A DNA stretch of 64,000 nucleotides, taken from NCBI GenBank assembly GCA_003993805.1, contig RSEF01000003.1:101801864-101865863 (forward strand). The letters run 5' to 3'. The notes under the pieces are model-generated. The model was not told where the DNA came from. It did no database searches and worked only from the letters and a program-made list of their open reading frames with translations. Below are positions 1 to 64,000 of the stretch, in pieces (position 1 is the stretch's first letter; each line of letters opens with the position of its first letter). The position numbers and the translations under genes were made by a program. The DNA comes from Himantopus leucocephalus. Lineage: Eukaryota; Chordata; Aves; Charadriiformes; Recurvirostridae.

Positions 1-648
1 CTTACATCTAATCCATGCCATTTTCTTGGAATTCAAAAAACCTCATTTTATTGCCCCCACCACACACCATCCTCCAAAAACAAAAGTCACATAATATTTT
101 CAAGCATTGTTCAAAAATAAAGCATTTTTGCAACCAATTCTTGCTATGAAACAATATGCACACAAAATGTATTTCTTAAATCCCATAAAATCCTCCAACA
201 TGAGGCAAAATGATAGTGTTTAAAAAGTGGCTGCAGACCGCAACATTGTCATTCAAAGCTGTTTTTTTTTTTTGTCCATTTCAGTTCAAAATACTAAAAC
301 ATTTAATCACTAAAGCATTAAAAAGAATTTACACTCTATTTATTTTGATCAGCTTACCTCTTCAGAAATATATATACCCCAAAAATGTGCATACATTAGC
401 AGCTATAAACATTACATGGCATATCACACTATGTCAGCTTATATGAAAACGTACAAAATGTGAATGTATTCAAAAAACTATTCTGCAGTTACTATCTTTA
501 AAGCAAGACATAAAATCATTATGAAGTCTTGTAAGCATAACACTGTTTCAAACAGAAATAAATATATAACACTTTCTGGTAAATTACAGCAGCAAAAAAC
601 AAGAGGCATCCTTTTTTTAAGCAAGACTTTCACCACTATAGCAGCTGT
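1..648 (-). other. MYT1L: MYT1L 3' untranslated region (start; continues beyond window)
   Basis: This is sequence downstream of the MYT1L stop, A/T-rich, with no credible open frame. Sense-strand AATAAA hexamers occur at 344-339 and at 52-47. The second follows a GT-rich stretch. Either could serve as a poly(A) signal, but the true end of the transcript may lie outside the window. A run of 11 A on the sense strand lies around 264-274. Confidence 0.8.

Positions 649-64000
<63,352 letters not shown>

Overview
The window is vertebrate nuclear DNA from a draft assembly. The organism is most likely a bird, or at least a sauropsid. The reasons are low interspersed-repeat load, a CR1 LINE remnant, small palindromic repeats of a kind I associate with birds and turtles, and introns shorter than I would expect in a mammal. 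I could not test the species.

One gene fills the window: the 3' half of MYT1L, on the minus strand. It encodes the neuronal CCHHC zinc-finger repressor myelin transcription factor 1-like. Fourteen coding exons run from 62851 down to the stop codon at 651-649, followed by 3'UTR to the left edge. Every junction has AG/GT splice signals and compatible phases. The joined reading frame is open for 635 codons plus stop. The exons encode, in order: the tail of the central finger pair, the Ser-rich MYT1 domain, a C-terminal finger cluster, a long coiled coil and the conserved C-terminus. The 5' half, with the N-terminal finger, acidic region and most of the central fingers, lies beyond 64000. No other protein-coding gene, tRNA, rRNA or CRISPR is supported. 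The remaining open frames are short, intronic and unconvincing.

Layout: 3'UTR and terminal exons (1-1256); coiled-coil and finger-6 exons (5859-7838); a 13-kb intron with two assembly scars near 18 kb; finger 4-6 exons (20870-27342); a 25-kb intron (27343-52319) with a CR1 relic, a MIR-type SINE, a palindromic MITE, a purine-rich microsatellite and a decayed Ty3/gypsy pol; a cluster of three small exons (52320-53432); then the MYT1-domain exons (55168-59543) and the finger-3 tail exon (62744-62851).

Two observations stand out. First, a 63-nt exon at 52886-52948 encodes the front half of an extra CCHHC finger. It can be skipped in frame, which would switch the protein between six and seven fingers. 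Second, the 25-kb intron holds a recognisable but frameshifted Ty3/gypsy reverse transcriptase and integrase relic on the plus strand.
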